Shown: positions 44,767-54,294, numbered from the stretch's first letter. The stretch: DNA of 64,000 nucleotides from Rhodococcus oxybenzonivorans (GCF_003130705.1 NZ_CP021354.1:5394001-5458000), one strand, 5' to 3'. The notes: generated from the sequence alone by a model not told the origin. A program made the numbers and translations.

Positions 44767-45831
44767 ATGACTCACGTTCCGCCACCCGTATCCGCCACCC
44801 GGCCGAAGTGGCCTTGGATCACCGGCGCGATCGTCGCGGTGATTGCCGCAATCACTTTCCTCAGCCCCACCGAGGACGACCACTCGGCTGGCGCCGCGGC
44901 AGTATCCGCCTCCGAAACTTCGGTAGGGTCGCCGACCACGACTGCACCGGCACCGGCCTCCCCACATGCGGTGCTGCCGTCGGATCCTGATCTGTCCGCC
45001 GTCGAACCCCGGATGGTCGACGGGACTCGAGCGAGCGATGCGCTTCGCCTGCTCGATACCCTGGCGATCAAGGGCCGCGCCCCGAAAACGGGTTACGACC
45101 GCGAACTCTTCGGACAGTCGTGGACGGACGACGTGACGGTGGAGGGCGGCCACAACGGTTGCGACACACGCAACGACATCCTCCGGCGCGACCTTCGGAA
45201 CATCGTGTTCAAACCCGGATCCCGCGACTGTGCGGTGCAGAGCGGGACCTTGCACGACCCGTACACCGGGAACACCCTCTTCTTCGTGCGCGGCGAGACC
45301 ACCTCGAGCGCCGTGCAGATCGACCACGTCGTCGCGCTGTCCGACGCGTGGCAGAAGGGCGCCCAGCAGCTCGACACCGCGACGCGTCGCGACTTCGCGA
45401 ACGATCCCCGGAACCTCAAGGCGGTCGACGGCCCCACCAACCAGCAGAAGTCCGATGGTGACGCCGCGACGTGGCTGCCGCCGAACCGAGGTTTCCGCTG
45501 CACGTACGTGGCCGACCAGGTGGAAGTCAAAGCTGCCTACGGGCTGTGGGTCACCCAGGCGGAGCGCGACGCGATAGCGCGGGTCCTCCAGGATTGCGGC
45601 GGCACCTCTCCCGTGGTCGCGCCGACTCCAGCGCCTGTGCCAGCCCCAGCCCCTGCCCCTGTGCCGGCTCCAGCGCCCGTCCCCTTCGCCGAACCCGCAC
45701 CCCCCAGCGCGGTGTATTACAAGAACTGCTCGGCGGCCCGGGCCGCGGGCGCTGCGCCGGTGCGCGCGGGTGACCCCGGCTATGCGTCACACCTCGATCG
45801 TGACGGGGACGGCGTCGGCTGCGAGAACTGA
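44767..45831 (+). CDS. Secreted HNH nuclease (DUF1524) with Excalibur domain
   Basis: A 354-residue exported protein. An N-terminal membrane/signal segment (WPWITGAIVAVIAAITFLS) is followed by a low-complexity linker and the nuclease domain with GRAPKTGYDRELFG, GCDTRNDILRRDL, VQIDHVVALSDAWQKGAQ and NLKAVDGPTNQQKSD (DH, N, N, K residues of an HNH site). A Pro/Ala/Val repeat linker leads to a C-terminal Excalibur calcium-binding motif, DRDGDGVGCE. It probably degrades extracellular DNA or RNA. A paralogue without Excalibur is at 52746-53507. Confidence 0.9.
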   Translation: MTHVPPPVSATRPKWPWITGAIVAVIAAITFLSPTEDDHSAGAAAVSASETSVGSPTTTAPAPASPHAVLPSDPDLSAVEPRMVDGTRASDALRLLDTLAIKGRAPKTGYDRELFGQSWTDDVTVEGGHNGCDTRNDILRRDLRNIVFKPGSRDCAVQSGTLHDPYTGNTLFFVRGETTSSAVQIDHVVALSDAWQKGAQQLDTATRRDFANDPRNLKAVDGPTNQQKSDGDAATWLPPNRGFRCTYVADQVEVKAAYGLWVTQAERDAIARVLQDCGGTSPVVAPTPAPVPAPAPAPVPAPAPVPFAEPAPPSAVYYKNCSAARAAGAAPVRAGDPGYASHLDRDGDGVGCEN

Positions 45832-45957
45832 CCCGAAATACGCCTGCGACCCGAGCCTGACGAGGCACGCGTCCAGAGCACCCGTTATCGTGAAGTGGCC
45901 TGCAGGGACGTCGGGTACCTGTAGATCTGTTGTACATGTCAGAAAGATGAGATCGGC

Positions 45958-46245
45958 ATGACCGCTGCACCCGACGAAGTCGGCACCCCCTCTCCCCCGA
46001 CGGCCCCCGCCGCGCTGACCAGGCCTGCTCTGTCAGCACGTGAGGTGGAAGTCCTGCGACACTGGTTGCGCAGCGATTCCAAGCTCGCCGTCGCCGGTGA
46101 CCTGCACATCGCTCTCGGCACCGTCAACACCCACCTGAGCCGCATCCGCGAGAAGTACGCGCTGGTGGGGCGTGACGCGACCACCAAGACGGCGTTGCTG
46201 GTCCGGGCGCTTCAGGACGACATCATCACCATCGCCGAACTCTGA
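45958..46245 (+). CDS. Small LuxR-type HTH protein
   Basis: A 95-residue protein consisting almost only of a LuxR/GerE HTH: LSAREVEVLRHWLRSDSKLA then IALGTVNTHLSRIREKYALV. It has no receiver or ligand domain. It may act as a minimal DNA-binding regulator or partner of a response regulator. The stop is three bases from the convergent lactate-oxidase-family gene. Its target is unknown. Confidence 0.83.
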   Translation: MTAAPDEVGTPSPPTAPAALTRPALSAREVEVLRHWLRSDSKLAVAGDLHIALGTVNTHLSRIREKYALVGRDATTKTALLVRALQDDIITIAEL

Positions 46246-46248
46246 GGC

Positions 46249-47535
46249 CTACGCCCTCCGCAGGGCGTCCCGATTGATCTCACCGACCGAGGTGAGGCCG
46301 CTCAGCCCCATCGTGAGGTCGAATTCGGCGATCACATTCGCGGTGGCGTCGCGGACGCCTTCGCGGCCGGCGAGTGCCAGACCATAGAGGTGTGGCCGGC
46401 CCAGAGTGACCGCGTCCGCCCCCAGAGCCAGCGACTTGAAGACGTCGGCCCCCGTACGGATACCGCTGTCGAGGAGCACCGTCATCCTGCCGTCCACAAC
46501 AGGCGCGATGTCTGCGAGAGCGTCGAGTGCCGAGACGCTGCCGTCCACCTGCCGCCCACCGTGATTGGACACCACGATGCCGTCGACACCCGTGTCGAGA
46601 GCGCGCCGGGCGTCGTCGGGATGAAGCACACCCTTGAGGAGGACGGGAAGGCTGGTCCGCTCGCGCAGCGTCTCGATGTCGCTCCAGCTCAACGACGGCC
46701 GAGAGTAGATGTCGAGGAAGGTCTCGACGGCCGCGCGGGGCTCCGGTGACCGGAGATTGTCGAGGAACCGGCCCGGGAATCGCCGGGTCATCGACACGAG
46801 GGATCGGATCGCGCCGAGTGTCACCTTGACATCGGGCTTGGCCACTGCCGCCGCGATTCGATCGCGCACGATGCGGCGGAATACCGGGTCCGAGGTGTAC
46901 TGCGCGATGCCCTGCCCCTGCGCGAACGGAAGCGAACCGAGGTTGAGGTCCTCCGGCCGCCAGCCGAGCATCGTCGTGTCGAGGGTGACCACCACAGCAT
47001 CCGCCCCGATCTTCTCGGCACGGTGCAGAAGACTGTCGACCAGCTCGTCGTCGGTGCTCCAGTACAACTGGAACCAGCGGGGCGCATCACCCATCACCGC
47101 GGCGCTGTCCTCCATGGGCGCGCAGCCCTGGTTCGAGAAGATGTACGGGACTCTCAGTTCTGCGGCCGCCGCCGCGATCGCGACGTCACCCTCGGGGTGC
47201 GCCAGTTCCGCGGCGCCCACCGGTGCCAGCAGGACAGGTGCGGGTAGCCGTCGTCCGAACAATTCGACGCCGATGTCGCGGCGGGAGACGTCACGCAGCA
47301 CGCGCGGAACGATCTGCCATGAGTCGAACGCCTCACGGTTGGCCTGCATGGTCCGGCCCAGCCCGGCGCCGCCGTGAACGTACGCCCAGGCCTTGGGACT
47401 CATCTTCCTGCGGGCGCGGCGTTCGAGCGTCGCGAAGTCCGTCGGGACAGTGGGTGTGCGTCCCAGAACACCGTCACGGTAGATCACGTTCTGGCGGGCC
47501 CGGCCCGGGTTGTCCTGGTTCTCGCTCACAGCCAT
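46249..47535 (-). CDS. FMN-dependent alpha-hydroxy-acid oxidase/monooxygenase
   Basis: A 428-residue enzyme of the glycolate/lactate oxidase family. FMN and catalytic motifs include PVLLAPVGAAELAHPEGD, WFQLYWSTDDEL, LPVLLKGVLHPDDARRA and GVDGIVVSNHGGRQVDG, with the active His in NHGGRQ, then LDSGIRTGADVFKSLALGAD. It oxidises an L-2-hydroxy acid, possibly lactate, to the oxo acid or by oxidative decarboxylation. The open frame extends upstream to 47739; the ATG at 47535 is more consistent with the family. Confidence 0.88.
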   Translation of the reverse strand: MAVSENQDNPGRARQNVIYRDGVLGRTPTVPTDFATLERRARRKMSPKAWAYVHGGAGLGRTMQANREAFDSWQIVPRVLRDVSRRDIGVELFGRRLPAPVLLAPVGAAELAHPEGDVAIAAAAAELRVPYIFSNQGCAPMEDSAAVMGDAPRWFQLYWSTDDELVDSLLHRAEKIGADAVVVTLDTTMLGWRPEDLNLGSLPFAQGQGIAQYTSDPVFRRIVRDRIAAAVAKPDVKVTLGAIRSLVSMTRRFPGRFLDNLRSPEPRAAVETFLDIYSRPSLSWSDIETLRERTSLPVLLKGVLHPDDARRALDTGVDGIVVSNHGGRQVDGSVSALDALADIAPVVDGRMTVLLDSGIRTGADVFKSLALGADAVTLGRPHLYGLALAGREGVRDATANVIAEFDLTMGLSGLTSVGEINRDALRRA

Positions 47536-47670
47536 GCGCCGAGTCTTGCACAGAGCACGAAGGCGCAGAGTCGATCGGACGCGTATGTTCGGTACCGGCA
47601 CCACTTCCTGCAGACCTGTCTCACCACAGCACTGCCGCGTCCACCACCGCCGACGTTCCAGGAGTCCGAG

Positions 47671-48444
47671 ATGCCCGATCGCCAGTCCCTCACCGGCGCA
47701 CCCTGTTGGATCGACCTCACCAGTTCCGACCCCGCACAAGTCATTCCGTTCTACACCGACCTGTTCGGGTGGACCGCCGACACCGATGAAGATCCTGAAT
47801 ACGGTGGTTACACGATCTTCGGTAAGAACGGCTCACCGATAGCCGGCCTGGGTCCGCAGCAGCCCGGCAATCCCTACGGCAACATCTGGACCAACTACAT
47901 CTCGTCCGAGGACGCCCAGGCCACGGCCGCGAAAGCGGCAGACGCGGGCGGCCGGGTGATGATGCCGCCCATGGTCGTCGGCGACCAGGGCTCCATGGCC
48001 ATCCTCGCCGATCCCGCCGGCGCGGTCATCGGGGTATGGCAGGCAGATCAGCACAGCGGCTTCGGACTCGTCGACGAACCGGGAGCCCCCGTCTGGCACG
48101 AGACGCTCTCCCGCAACTATGCGGCCGTGCTCCCGTTCTATGCGGACGTGTTCGGCTGGTCCTACGAATCCATGGGCGACTCAACCGAATTCCGCTACTC
48201 CCAGGCGAAGATCGGCGACCGGATGGTGGCGGGCATCATGGATGCCGACGCGTTCCTTCCCGAGGGCGTGCCGTCGTTCTGGCAGTTCTACCTCGGTGTC
48301 GACGACGCGGACGCCGCGGTGGCCCGGGTGACCGAGCTGGGCGGAAGCGTTCAGCGCGAACCGGAGGACAGCCCGTTCGGCAGGCTGGCGTCGGTGGCCG
48401 ATCCGTTGGGTGCTTCCTTCCAGATCATGGGAATGCGGTCGTAA
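47671..48444 (+). CDS. VOC-family protein with two glyoxalase-like domains
   Basis: A 257-residue protein made of two VOC modules: residues 9-125 (PCWIDLTSSDPAQVIPFYTD, FGWT) and 135-255 (VWHETLSRNYAAVLPFYADV, FGWSYE). The pattern is common in actinobacteria and related to hydroxylase CFP-30B-type proteins; a specific reaction is not known. AGGAG precedes the ATG by nine bases. Divergent from the hydroxy-acid oxidase. Confidence 0.9.
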   Translation: MPDRQSLTGAPCWIDLTSSDPAQVIPFYTDLFGWTADTDEDPEYGGYTIFGKNGSPIAGLGPQQPGNPYGNIWTNYISSEDAQATAAKAADAGGRVMMPPMVVGDQGSMAILADPAGAVIGVWQADQHSGFGLVDEPGAPVWHETLSRNYAAVLPFYADVFGWSYESMGDSTEFRYSQAKIGDRMVAGIMDADAFLPEGVPSFWQFYLGVDDADAAVARVTELGGSVQREPEDSPFGRLASVADPLGASFQIMGMRS

Positions 48445-48447
48445 CCG

Positions 48448-49371
48448 CTACGGCGCGGACGAGTTCGCCTCGCGCGCGTCCCAGATGTCGAGCAGCGACG
48501 TGAGGATTTCCTCGGCCATGCCTAGCCCGCCGAGGTGACTCTCGCCGCGCATCGTGTGAAACTCGGCATCCGGCAACATCGACACCATGTGCTCCCCGTG
48601 CCGGTGCGGGATGATGTGGTCGCAGTCGCCGTGCCACCAGCGGACCGGAGTCTTCACCTCGTTCACCCGGAACCCCCAGTCCCGCGCGAACAGCACCAGG
48701 TCGGCGAAGGGTGCACTGAGCTGCTTGCGGCCACCGTTGAGCAGGTCGTCGAGGAACATCGCCTTGAACTCTGGGCGGGCCAGGAGGCGCCGGTCCCCCT
48801 CGGGCGACAGCCGCCCGTACAGGTCGATGATCGGGGATGCGAACGGCCTGGCCAAGCGGATGACGGAACTGGCCACCAGCCCGATGGGGATGCCGCCGGC
48901 CGCCAACGCCGGCGCTGCCAGCACCGCGAGGTCCATGAGCCCGCTGCGGATGGCGTCCGGCCCCTGCGTGGGCGCGACTCCACCGAGAATGCCGACGGCA
49001 ACCACGCGGTCGGGCATCGCGTATGCCGCGCCCAGCGTGTAAGGGCCACCGCCCGACAGCCCCACGATGGCCATCTGGTCGATTCCCAGGGTGTCGGCGA
49101 CGATACCCAGGTCCTCGGAGAAGTCGAGTACCGATTCGTACCGGAAGGACGTCGACGAACCGACACCCGGCCGGTCGATGCCGATCAGCCGCAGATGGTG
49201 CTTCTCCGCGAACGCCCGAGCCTCGGTCGGGACCTGACGGCGCGCGCCCGGGGTGCCGTGCAGCCAGATGACCGCACGACCCTGGGCGGCTCCGAACTCG
49301 GCGAAACCGATCCGTCGTCCCTCGCGTACGGCTACTGTGCCCTCCAACTGTGGGCGTGCGATATCGACCAT
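48448..49371 (-). CDS. Alpha/beta hydrolase
   Basis: A 307-residue alpha/beta hydrolase: HGTPGARRQVP as oxyanion strand, GIDRPGVGSS, and nucleophile elbow GLSGGGPYTLG. The acid and base lie in WWHGDCDHIIP and GESHLGG. Probably an esterase or epoxide-hydrolase-like enzyme in the cytoplasm. The ATG at 49371 (MVDIARPQ) is preferred over 49401. The stop is only three bases from the convergent VOC gene. Confidence 0.86.
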   Translation of the reverse strand: MVDIARPQLEGTVAVREGRRIGFAEFGAAQGRAVIWLHGTPGARRQVPTEARAFAEKHHLRLIGIDRPGVGSSTSFRYESVLDFSEDLGIVADTLGIDQMAIVGLSGGGPYTLGAAYAMPDRVVAVGILGGVAPTQGPDAIRSGLMDLAVLAAPALAAGGIPIGLVASSVIRLARPFASPIIDLYGRLSPEGDRRLLARPEFKAMFLDDLLNGGRKQLSAPFADLVLFARDWGFRVNEVKTPVRWWHGDCDHIIPHRHGEHMVSMLPDAEFHTMRGESHLGGLGMAEEILTSLLDIWDAREANSSAP

Positions 49372-49420
49372 GCGCACAGCTTCGCACGTGACCCCGGTCA
49401 CGATTTCGACCAGGTCCCGG

Positions 49421-50035
49421 TCAGCGGTGGGCGGTGGATGTGAACTGGTAGGTCGCCGCGTCGACGATCTGTTCCGGCGACACCTCGATCTCGCCGTTCA
49501 ACCACGCGGTGATCAACTCCGATAACCCACCGACGAACAGCAGGGCGGTGATCTCGTCCTGCGGCGACGACCACGCGCGGTCCCCGTAGAGCGCCTTGGA
49601 CTCTTCTGCAACCATCGACGCGAACGCGCGCAGCAACTGACGGCGTCGTGTGCGCAGCGGTTCGGCACCCGCCGATTCGATGATCGACACCCTCCCCTTC
49701 CGCGGATCCTCCGTGAGAATCTCCACGAACGTCGCGATCGCCGCTCGCGCGCGCACTTCGGGATCTCCGGTGACGGTCTGCAGGGTGGCGTGCGCCGCCA
49801 CCCGCACCTCCTCGGCGATCCCCTCGATGACCTGTACCAGCAGATCGTCGCGACTGCGGAAGCTCTCGTAGAAATATCGTTCGGTCAGTTTTGCCTCTGC
49901 ACAGATCGCGGTCATGGTCGCCTTGTCACCGACCGTCCCGAAGACCTGCAACCCGGCTTCCAGCAGCCGTGCACGGCGATCTGCAGCCCGCTCCTGCGAA
50001 CTTCTGCCGCGGTACTGCCGCGCCGGCTGAGTCAT
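49421..50035 (-). CDS. TetR-family regulator next to P450
   Basis: A 204-residue TetR regulator with HTH segment ATMTAICAEAKLTERYFYES and a helical ligand domain. It is divergent from the cytochrome P450 at 50122. Two TGACAGA-type sites lie in the 86-base gap. It likely represses both genes until a lipid-like or xenobiotic ligand binds. Confidence 0.88.
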   Translation of the reverse strand: MTQPARQYRGRSSQERAADRRARLLEAGLQVFGTVGDKATMTAICAEAKLTERYFYESFRSRDDLLVQVIEGIAEEVRVAAHATLQTVTGDPEVRARAAIATFVEILTEDPRKGRVSIIESAGAEPLRTRRRQLLRAFASMVAEESKALYGDRAWSSPQDEITALLFVGGLSELITAWLNGEIEVSPEQIVDAATYQFTSTAHR

Positions 50036-50045
50036 TCCTCGATGT

Positions 50046-50063
50046 TGACAGACCGTCCGGTGT
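50046..50063. promoter_or_regulatory. TetR operator-like site 1
   Basis: TGACAGACCGTCCGGTGT matches site 2 at 15 of 18 positions; its right arm is degenerate. Located just upstream of the TetR start. Confidence 0.45.
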
Positions 50064-50082
50064 GACGCACACTACACACAAC

Positions 50083-50100
50083 TGACAGAGCGTCCTGTCA
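50083..50100. promoter_or_regulatory. TetR operator-like site 2
   Basis: TGACAG-AGCGTC-CTGTCA is a perfect inverted repeat with 6-bp arms, 21 bases before the P450 start. Likely operator of the divergent TetR regulator. Confidence 0.6.
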
Positions 50101-50121
50101 CATCCTCGACGAGGAGAGCCG

Positions 50122-51477
50122 ATGCCCAAGCTTCTTGCTCCCCCACCTCCCGACAGCACCCTGAGTCCCATCGCCGGTAACGCCGGACTTCCCATCATCG
50201 GACTGGGACTCGACTACATCCGCGACCCCATGGGACTGCTCGAAAGCCGCTGGGAGCGGTACGGGCCCGTGTCGTGGCTGAGCATGGCGGGCAAGCGGTG
50301 GGTCACCGTCATGGGGCCGGACGGCTGCCAGACGGTGCTGCAGAACAAGGACCGCGCGTTCGCCAACGGTGACGGCTGGAGCGTGCTCATCGGCCCGTTC
50401 TTCCACCGCGGCCTCATGCTTCTCGACGGCGACGAACACCTCGCCCACCGGCGAATACTGCAGCAGGCATTCACTCGCGAACGACTGTCCCGCTACACCG
50501 AGGCACTGCACCCCGCCGTCGAGGGTGCGCTGGACGGTTGGCACCCGCGGGCAGGCTTCGCCGCGTACCCGGCGTTGAAGGAACTGACGCTGGATCTGGC
50601 CACGAGCATCTTCATGGGCGGCGCCGAGGGGTCGTCGCACCAGGAGATGGTCGAGGTCAACAAGGCCTTCATCGATTGCGTCCAGGCTGCCACCTCCGTG
50701 GTTCGCTTCCCGTTGCCGGGCACTCGCTGGAAGCGTGGAATCGACGGGCGAGCACGCCTCGAGAAGTTCTTCCGCCGATACCTGCCGGCCCGCAGGGCCG
50801 GCACGGGCGACGACCTGTTCACCACGCTGTGCCACATCGAATCCGAAGACGGAGAACGGTTCAGCGACGACGACGTCATCAACCACATGATCTTTCTGCT
50901 GATGGCTGCGCACGACACGTCCACCATCACGCTGTCGACGATGATGCAGTACCTGGGTCAGTATCCGGAATGGCAGGAGCGATGCCGTCGGCAGTCGGCG
51001 GCGCTGGGAACGTCCACGCCGAGTTACGACCAGCTCGACGAGCTCACCGACCTCGACCTCGTCATGAAGGAGTGCATGCGGCTGGTGCCGCCCGTCCCGG
51101 TGGTGTCCCGGCGGGCGGTCAAGGACACGGAGGTGCTGGGTCGCTACATTCCACGGGGCTCGTACGTGTCGGTGGTCGTGCACTTCACCCACCACATGGC
51201 CGAATACTGGCCCGATCCGGAGAAGTTCGATCCCGAACGTTTCGCACCCGAGCGACGGGAAGACAAGATTCACCGATACGCCTGGGAGCCTTTCGGCGGG
51301 GGTGTGCACAAATGCCTCGGTATGCATTTCGCCGGCGCCGAGATCAAGACGGTCATGCATCACCTGCTCCAGCGCTTCGATTGGCAGGTCGATCGCGGAT
51401 ACCGCGCGCCGCTCAACTACACCTCCCTGCCGTACCCCTCCGACGGGCAACCCGTCGACCTTCGTCACCGGCTGTGA
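50122..51477 (+). CDS. Cytochrome P450
   Basis: A 451-residue P450. The I-helix motif is MAAHDTST, ExxR is ECMR, and the haem loop is FGGGVHKCLGMHFA with C398. The length and N-terminus (IIGLGLDYIRDPMGLLESRW) resemble the sterol/fatty-acid-like, CYP51/CYP136-type group rather than small soluble CYP105-like enzymes. No ferredoxin gene is adjacent, so electrons come from elsewhere. GAGGAGAG precedes the ATG. Control by the divergent TetR is likely. Confidence 0.9.
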   Translation: MPKLLAPPPPDSTLSPIAGNAGLPIIGLGLDYIRDPMGLLESRWERYGPVSWLSMAGKRWVTVMGPDGCQTVLQNKDRAFANGDGWSVLIGPFFHRGLMLLDGDEHLAHRRILQQAFTRERLSRYTEALHPAVEGALDGWHPRAGFAAYPALKELTLDLATSIFMGGAEGSSHQEMVEVNKAFIDCVQAATSVVRFPLPGTRWKRGIDGRARLEKFFRRYLPARRAGTGDDLFTTLCHIESEDGERFSDDDVINHMIFLLMAAHDTSTITLSTMMQYLGQYPEWQERCRRQSAALGTSTPSYDQLDELTDLDLVMKECMRLVPPVPVVSRRAVKDTEVLGRYIPRGSYVSVVVHFTHHMAEYWPDPEKFDPERFAPERREDKIHRYAWEPFGGGVHKCLGMHFAGAEIKTVMHHLLQRFDWQVDRGYRAPLNYTSLPYPSDGQPVDLRHRL

Positions 51478-51513
51478 TCACGGCGGGCGCCGTCCATCCC
51501 GCATAGTGGACCC

Positions 51514-52671
51514 ATGACCACTACGGCGCCTGCGCTCGACGTGTACTCGCAGCCCACTCTGTCCACCCTGATGCCGTCCGTCCTGGCCTCGCTCGGGGTG
51601 GCGGGTGAAGCGAACCCCCTCGAGCTGCCGGACAGCCGGCACACCGTCGTGCTGCTTCTCGACGGGTTGGGCTGGAACGCACTGAATCAGCATCGAGACC
51701 ACGCGCCATTTCTGTGCAGTCTCGCGGGCCGGCCGATTCGAGCCGGGTTTCCCACCACGACGGCAACCAGCATCGCTTCCCTCGGCACCGGATTACCGTC
51801 GGGCAGTCACGGCATCACCGGGTACCAGTCATACGTCCGTGAGGTTTCGGGCACGCTGAATTGGTTGTCGTGGCGGGCGGGGCGCCGAGGCGACGAACTC
51901 GCACGCCTCGTCCCCGAGGTCGCCCTGCCGACACCCACTGTGTTCGAACGCGCTGCGGCAGAAGGAGTTCGGTGCGCCAACGTGCTACCGGCAAAATTCG
52001 ACGGGTCCGGTCTCACCCGAGCGGTGCTGCGCGGTGGAACCTTCACCGGCATACATGCGTACGGTGATCTGATCGCGCAGGTGATCACCGCCTCCCGTAC
52101 CGGCGACCGCACCCTCACTTACTGCTATCTCAGCGAAATCGACACCCTCGGACACGTGTACGGTCCGGGATCGGAGTCGTGGACACAGCAAGTGGCCATC
52201 GTCGACGCACTCGTCGAGAATCTTGCCCGCGCCCTCGCGACCGTGCCCGGGAATCCCACTCTGTACATCACCGCCGATCACGGCATGGTCACCGTGGACG
52301 ACGTCGACAAATTGGACTTCGATGCGGATTCGAGGTTGTCGGACGACGTCATCGCACTCGCCGGCGAGCCCCGGTGCCGGCACGTGCACACCCGGAGCGG
52401 AGCCGCCGGCGACGTGGCAGCACGTTGGCGGCAAGCACTCGGCCCTCGTATGTGGATCGGCACGAGAGACGAGGCGATCACTGCCGGGCTGTTCGGCCCC
52501 GCCGTTCGATCCGACATCGCCGGGCGTATCGGTGACGTCGTGGCAATCGCACTGGACGGTGTCGCGGTGGTGCGGCGGAAGAAGGAGTCGCGATTGTCCG
52601 CCCTTCCCGGTCAACACGGCGCACTCACCGACGACGAGTTGCTGATTCCCCTGCTGCACACCGCTGGTTAG
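51514..52671 (+). CDS. Alkaline-phosphatase superfamily phosphodiesterase/pyrophosphatase
   Basis: A 385-residue protein of the type I phosphodiesterase/nucleotide pyrophosphatase family. Metal and nucleophile motifs are LLLDGLGWNAL, FPTTTATSIASLGTG (nucleophilic Thr), SEIDTLGHVYGP and YITADHGM. No signal peptide is visible, so it is probably cytoplasmic. It begins 36 bases after the P450 and may be co-transcribed, although functional linkage is not obvious. Confidence 0.88.
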   Translation: MTTTAPALDVYSQPTLSTLMPSVLASLGVAGEANPLELPDSRHTVVLLLDGLGWNALNQHRDHAPFLCSLAGRPIRAGFPTTTATSIASLGTGLPSGSHGITGYQSYVREVSGTLNWLSWRAGRRGDELARLVPEVALPTPTVFERAAAEGVRCANVLPAKFDGSGLTRAVLRGGTFTGIHAYGDLIAQVITASRTGDRTLTYCYLSEIDTLGHVYGPGSESWTQQVAIVDALVENLARALATVPGNPTLYITADHGMVTVDDVDKLDFDADSRLSDDVIALAGEPRCRHVHTRSGAAGDVAARWRQALGPRMWIGTRDEAITAGLFGPAVRSDIAGRIGDVVAIALDGVAVVRRKKESRLSALPGQHGALTDDELLIPLLHTAG

Positions 52672-52745
52672 TCCCGGGTCGGCCACCGGCACTGCGGGCC
52701 ACTCCTGGTAGAAATAGCGAACGCTGTTGAATCCAGGAGACATTC

Positions 52746-53507
52746 ATGCCCCGCACTGCGGTACCGAATCATCGCACCATCATCTCGACCGTCAGAAGCA
52801 GGTGGCCCTGGATCCTCGCCGCCATCGCCGTCATCGTGTTTGCAGCAATGCTGGCCCCGCAGTCCGACGACACCCTCGCCGCAGGCACCGGCCCGCCCAT
52901 CCTGCCGGAAGCCACTGACGCACAGCAGATACAAACGGCGTTCGCACAGTTGGCAACACTCGAAGTCAAGGGCCGCGCCCCCAAGACCGGATACGACCGG
53001 GAACTCTTCGGCAGCAGCTGGACCGACAACGTCTCCGTCGAACTCGGCCGCAACGGCTGCGACACCCGCAACGACATCCTGCGACGCGACCTCGTCGACA
53101 TCACCTCTCGGGATCGCACCCGAAACTGCGTGGTGCAGTCCGGGACGCTGCGAGACCTGTACACCGGCAGCGTCATTGCCTTCACCCGTGGCCCGAAGAC
53201 GTCGGACGCGGTGCAGATCGACCACGTGGTCGCGCTGTCCGACGCGTGGCAGAAGGGCGCCCAGCTCCTCGACGCCCAGACACGGGCCGACCTCGCGAAC
53301 GATCCGCGCAACCTCCAGGCGGTGGACGGTCCCACGAACCAACGCAAGAGCGATGCGGACGCCTCCACCTGGCTGCCGCCACTGAAGAACTACCGATGCA
53401 CCTATGTGGCCCGGCAGGTGGAAGTAAAAGCGGCATACCGCCTCTGGGTCACCCCAGCCGAGCGCGACGCCATGGCCGGTGTGCTCACCGAGTGCGGCGC
53501 GCGGTGA
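52746..53507 (+). CDS. Secreted HNH nuclease (DUF1524), paralogue without Excalibur domain
   Basis: A 253-residue exported nuclease closely similar to residues 90-285 of the protein at 44767-45831: the same GRAPKTGYDRELFG, GCDTRNDILRRDL, VQIDHVVALSDAWQKGAQ and VDGPTNQRKSDADASTWLPP. It lacks the proline linker and Excalibur tail. An N-terminal hydrophobic segment (WPWILAAIAVIVFAAMLAP) directs export. The stop directly abuts the stop of the convergent DUF3060 gene with no bases between. Confidence 0.9.
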   Translation: MPRTAVPNHRTIISTVRSRWPWILAAIAVIVFAAMLAPQSDDTLAAGTGPPILPEATDAQQIQTAFAQLATLEVKGRAPKTGYDRELFGSSWTDNVSVELGRNGCDTRNDILRRDLVDITSRDRTRNCVVQSGTLRDLYTGSVIAFTRGPKTSDAVQIDHVVALSDAWQKGAQLLDAQTRADLANDPRNLQAVDGPTNQRKSDADASTWLPPLKNYRCTYVARQVEVKAAYRLWVTPAERDAMAGVLTECGAR

Positions 53508-54155
53508 CTACTGCCCCGGTGCGGTGAGCCGGTTCTCCGAGCCCGAGTCGGACACCGGAGCGGCGGCACCGGACTCCCAGTCCACCGAGTTGTTCGACCC
53601 GGTCAGCTCCACACTGTCCATCTCCTGTGCGCGCACGAAGTTGTCGTTGCCACTCACCGTCGTCACACCCGAGTCGTCCACGGTGATCGAGTTACCGCTG
53701 CCGGCGACCGAGATCCGCCCCGCCTGCTTACCCACCACTGTCACACCGTTGCCCTGCACCTCGATGGCCTCCACCGTCTCGATGTTCGCACTGTTGGTGC
53801 GCCCGGCGACGGTGAGAGTGCCGGTGCGGCCGCCGATCACGTTGGTGTCCTGGCCACGGATCAGCACGGCGTCCGAGCTGCCGATGTCGGCCGACACGCC
53901 GTTGGCCTCGATCGTGACCGTGCCGCATTCTCCGTCGAGCACGATGCCCGCCCCGTCCCGGTTGACGACGACATCCCGGCCGGCACAGTCACCACCGGCG
54001 TTCAGCTCGACAGCCGAATCTCCGGACGACGACGCCGCGCGGTCGTCCGACGCCACGTTTCCGCAACCGGTGAGGCACACGGCGCCGACCGTCAGAAAGA
54101 CGGAAGCGGTCAGAACCGGCACACGGATGCCACCGCCCTGCCGTGTCACGTTCAT
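53508..54155 (-). CDS. DUF3060 lipoprotein
   Basis: A 215-residue lipoprotein. The signal peptide ends in lipobox LTGC with C31. The mature part is a right-handed-helix-like array of short beta repeats rich in Gly, Val, Asn and Asp (NGVTVVGKQAGRISVAGSGN), typical of DUF3060. It is probably anchored outside the cell. Function unknown. Confidence 0.88.
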   Translation of the reverse strand: MNVTRQGGGIRVPVLTASVFLTVGAVCLTGCGNVASDDRAASSSGDSAVELNAGGDCAGRDVVVNRDGAGIVLDGECGTVTIEANGVSADIGSSDAVLIRGQDTNVIGGRTGTLTVAGRTNSANIETVEAIEVQGNGVTVVGKQAGRISVAGSGNSITVDDSGVTTVSGNDNFVRAQEMDSVELTGSNNSVDWESGAAAPVSDSGSENRLTAPGQ

Positions 54156-54294
54156 CGATCCCTGCCTCCTCGTCCCGGACCCCTGCCTTCTTCTCCCGGA
54201 CAGGGGGTGTCACACTCGCAGAACTAGCCGGCAGTGACCTCGCCCGAAACCTCGGAGCCACGAGTACACCGCGGCCCCGAGGTCGGGTACAGGA

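Noticed and set aside
45640..45710. Tandem Pro/Ala/Val codon repeats that could suggest a repeat element
   Set aside because: They encode the in-frame proline-rich linker of the HNH-Excalibur protein and are explained by it.
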